A stretch of 13,528 nt of DNA from Clostridia bacterium (GTDB lineage: Bacteria > Bacillota > Clostridia > Oscillospirales > CAG-272): contig JAFTMP010000159.1 of NCBI GenBank assembly GCA_017452335.1, forward strand, positions 1 through 13,528, read 5' to 3'. Under the pieces are notes generated by a model. The model had not been told where the DNA came from and did not search any database. It worked only from the letters and a program-made list of their open reading frames with translations. Below are positions 12,159 through 13,528 of the stretch, piece by piece; position 1 is the first letter of the stretch, and each line of letters opens with the position of its first letter. The translations under genes were made by a program, and so were the position numbers.

Positions 12159-13528
12159 ATGAAAGAGTATCTTTTAAGCCAAGAAGAAGTTCTGCAGCAG
12201 TGCGGAACCAACCCCGAAACGGGTCTTTCCGGTGAAAAAGCGGCAACGCTTCTTGCCGAAAACGGACCCAACAAGCTCAAAGAAGGCAAAAAAATTTCCA
12301 CCTTCAAGCGCTTTTTGCTCCAGTTAAAGGACCCCATGATCATCATTCTGCTCATTGCGGCGGCAATTTCCTCTTTAACGGAGTATTTTGAAGCGGCAAG
12401 CGCAGGTCATTCCTTCTTCCCCACCGACGCCTGCATTATTTTAGCGGTGGTGCTGGTCAACGCTATTTTGGGCGTGGTGCAGGAAAGCAAAGCAGAGGCG
12501 GCAATTGAAGCACTGCAGAAGATGTCCGCGGCACAATCGAAGGTCATCAGAGACGGCAAGCTGATGTTCATTAAGAGCGAGGAGCTGGTCGTTGGTGATA
12601 TTTTGGTGTTGGAAGCAGGTGACGCCGTTCCTGCCGACGGACGCATCCTTGAAAGCGCATCCCTGCAAATTGAGGAGGCGGCGCTGACGGGTGAGTCGGT
12701 GCCTGTCAATAAGATCACCGGTCTTTTAGGGGAAGATCAGAAGGAAGTGCCCCTGGGCGACCGTAAAAACATGGTCTATATGGGCAGTACGGTGGTATAC
12801 GGACGCGGTAAGGCAGTGATCACCGGATGCGGCATGGATACCGAAATGGGTAAGATTGCCGATGCCATTTCCAAGACCGAAGAGGACGAGACACCCCTGC
12901 AGAAGAAGCTGGGACAGCTCAGTAAGGTTCTTTCCTTCTTGGTGCTGGGTATTTCGCTCTTTATTTTCATTTACAAGCTGATCGCTTACTTTGTGATGGG
13001 CGGTGCCGATGCGCAGGGCGAACTGCTCACGCACATCTTAGAGGCGTTTATGGTGGCAGTTTCGCTGGCTGTTGCCGCAATTCCCGAGGGTCTTGTTGCG
13101 GTGGTGACGGTGGTGCTGTCCATCGGTGTGACCAACATGTCCAAGCGCAATGCCATTATTCGTAAAATGACGGCTGTAGAGACGCTGGGCTGTGCGCAGA
13201 TCATCTGCTCCGATAAAACCGGTACGCTGACCCAGAATAAAATGACGGTTGTTGACTCCTACAGAGCCAACGACACCCTGCTTGCCCGCGCCATGGCGCT
13301 GTGCTCCGACGCGGAATGGGAGGACGGAAAGGCAGTGGGTGAGCCCACCGAGGCGGCACTGGTTGCTTATGCCGCATCGCTGAGCCTTGAAAAGAACGAT
13401 CTGAAAAAGGCATACCCCCGTGTTGCCGAAGCACCCTTTGACTCCATGTGTAAGATGATGTCCACTCTGCACGAGAAGGACGGCAAGATCATTCAGTATA
13501 CCAAGGGTGCACCCGACGAGCTGCTGCG
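12159..13528 (+). CDS. P2A-type cation-transporting ATPase, N-terminal part (partial)
   Basis: The first 456 codons are present and the gene runs off the window; such pumps are usually about 850-900 residues. It is a P-type ATPase of the Ca2+/Mn2+ group, exporting divalent cations from the cytoplasm. An N-terminal cation ATPase domain (1-55) is followed by paired membrane helices (about 58-108), the actuator motif TGES (177-180), helix 3 (about 256-280), helix 4 with the ion site AAIPEGL (306-312), the phosphorylated Asp352 in DKTGTLT, and KGAPDELL (449-456) in the nucleotide-binding domain. The position after PEGL is Val instead of the Pro of animal SERCA pumps. The start has AAAGGA 7 bases upstream. 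A Mn2+-type riboswitch upstream suggests the main job is Mn2+ export, as for Lactococcus YoaB, though Ca2+ transport is possible. Confidence 0.93.
   Translation, partial: MKEYLLSQEEVLQQCGTNPETGLSGEKAATLLAENGPNKLKEGKKISTFKRFLLQLKDPMIIILLIAAAISSLTEYFEAASAGHSFFPTDACIILAVVLVNAILGVVQESKAEAAIEALQKMSAAQSKVIRDGKLMFIKSEELVVGDILVLEAGDAVPADGRILESASLQIEEAALTGESVPVNKITGLLGEDQKEVPLGDRKNMVYMGSTVVYGRGKAVITGCGMDTEMGKIADAISKTEEDETPLQKKLGQLSKVLSFLVLGISLFIFIYKLIAYFVMGGADAQGELLTHILEAFMVAVSLAVAAIPEGLVAVVTVVLSIGVTNMSKRNAIIRKMTAVETLGCAQIICSDKTGTLTQNKMTVVDSYRANDTLLARAMALCSDAEWEDGKAVGEPTEAALVAYAASLSLEKNDLKKAYPRVAEAPFDSMCKMMSTLHEKDGKIIQYTKGAPDELL

Overview
The window looks like chromosome from an anaerobic gut-type Firmicute (class Clostridia, possibly Oscillospiraceae or a relative). 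I infer this from the moderate GC content, the A/G-rich GGAGG-type ribosome binding sites, the TTGnnn-17-TATAAT promoters, and the gene content: a LicD phosphotransferase, a small polyisoprenyl-phosphate sugar transferase, a GH89 lipoprotein and a P2A-type ATPase. No rRNA, tRNA, CRISPR array or insertion sequence was seen.

Region 1 (1-3603, minus strand) is a surface-polysaccharide operon. In order of transcription it holds an initiating sugar transferase, an NAD-dependent sugar epimerase/reductase, a TuaG-like family 2 glycosyltransferase, a LicD-type phosphotransferase, and the start of a DHH-type phosphoesterase cut by the window edge. The first three genes overlap or abut. Region 2 (3673-6012, minus strand) is a superfamily 2 helicase with five helicase-associated repeats. 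A terminator hairpin separates it from the sugar transferase.

Region 3 (6013-7440) is the most interesting part. A 307-bp segment is bounded by perfect 20-bp inverted repeats (6046-6065 and 6373-6392). It lies between the helicase and a complete tyrosine recombinase gene (6488-7327). The segment carries one strong promoter, which points right, away from the helicase. It also carries one leftward intrinsic terminator and a perfect 33-bp palindrome over the promoter's -35 box. Inversion would place the promoter about 75 bases upstream of the helicase start, facing it. I read this as a phase-variable promoter switch for the helicase, and perhaps for the polysaccharide operon, captured in the OFF orientation. 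In this orientation the promoter would make an RNA antisense to the recombinase. An otherwise unexplained rightward terminator (7398-7428) lies just beyond the recombinase promoter.

Region 4 (7447-10860, minus strand) is a large secreted lipoprotein with a discoidin-like carbohydrate-binding domain and a GH89 (alpha-N-acetylglucosaminidase) catalytic region, with its own promoter and terminator. A conserved glutamate that I believe is the GH89 nucleophile appears to be valine.

Region 5 (11041-13528, plus strand) begins with a strong promoter driving a 75-residue helical protein and a DUF1643 protein. A yybP-ykoY-type (Mn2+) riboswitch follows. Its P1 helix and the downstream terminator compete for the same bases. 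It precedes a P2A-type cation ATPase that runs off the window, which fits Mn2+-induced metal export.
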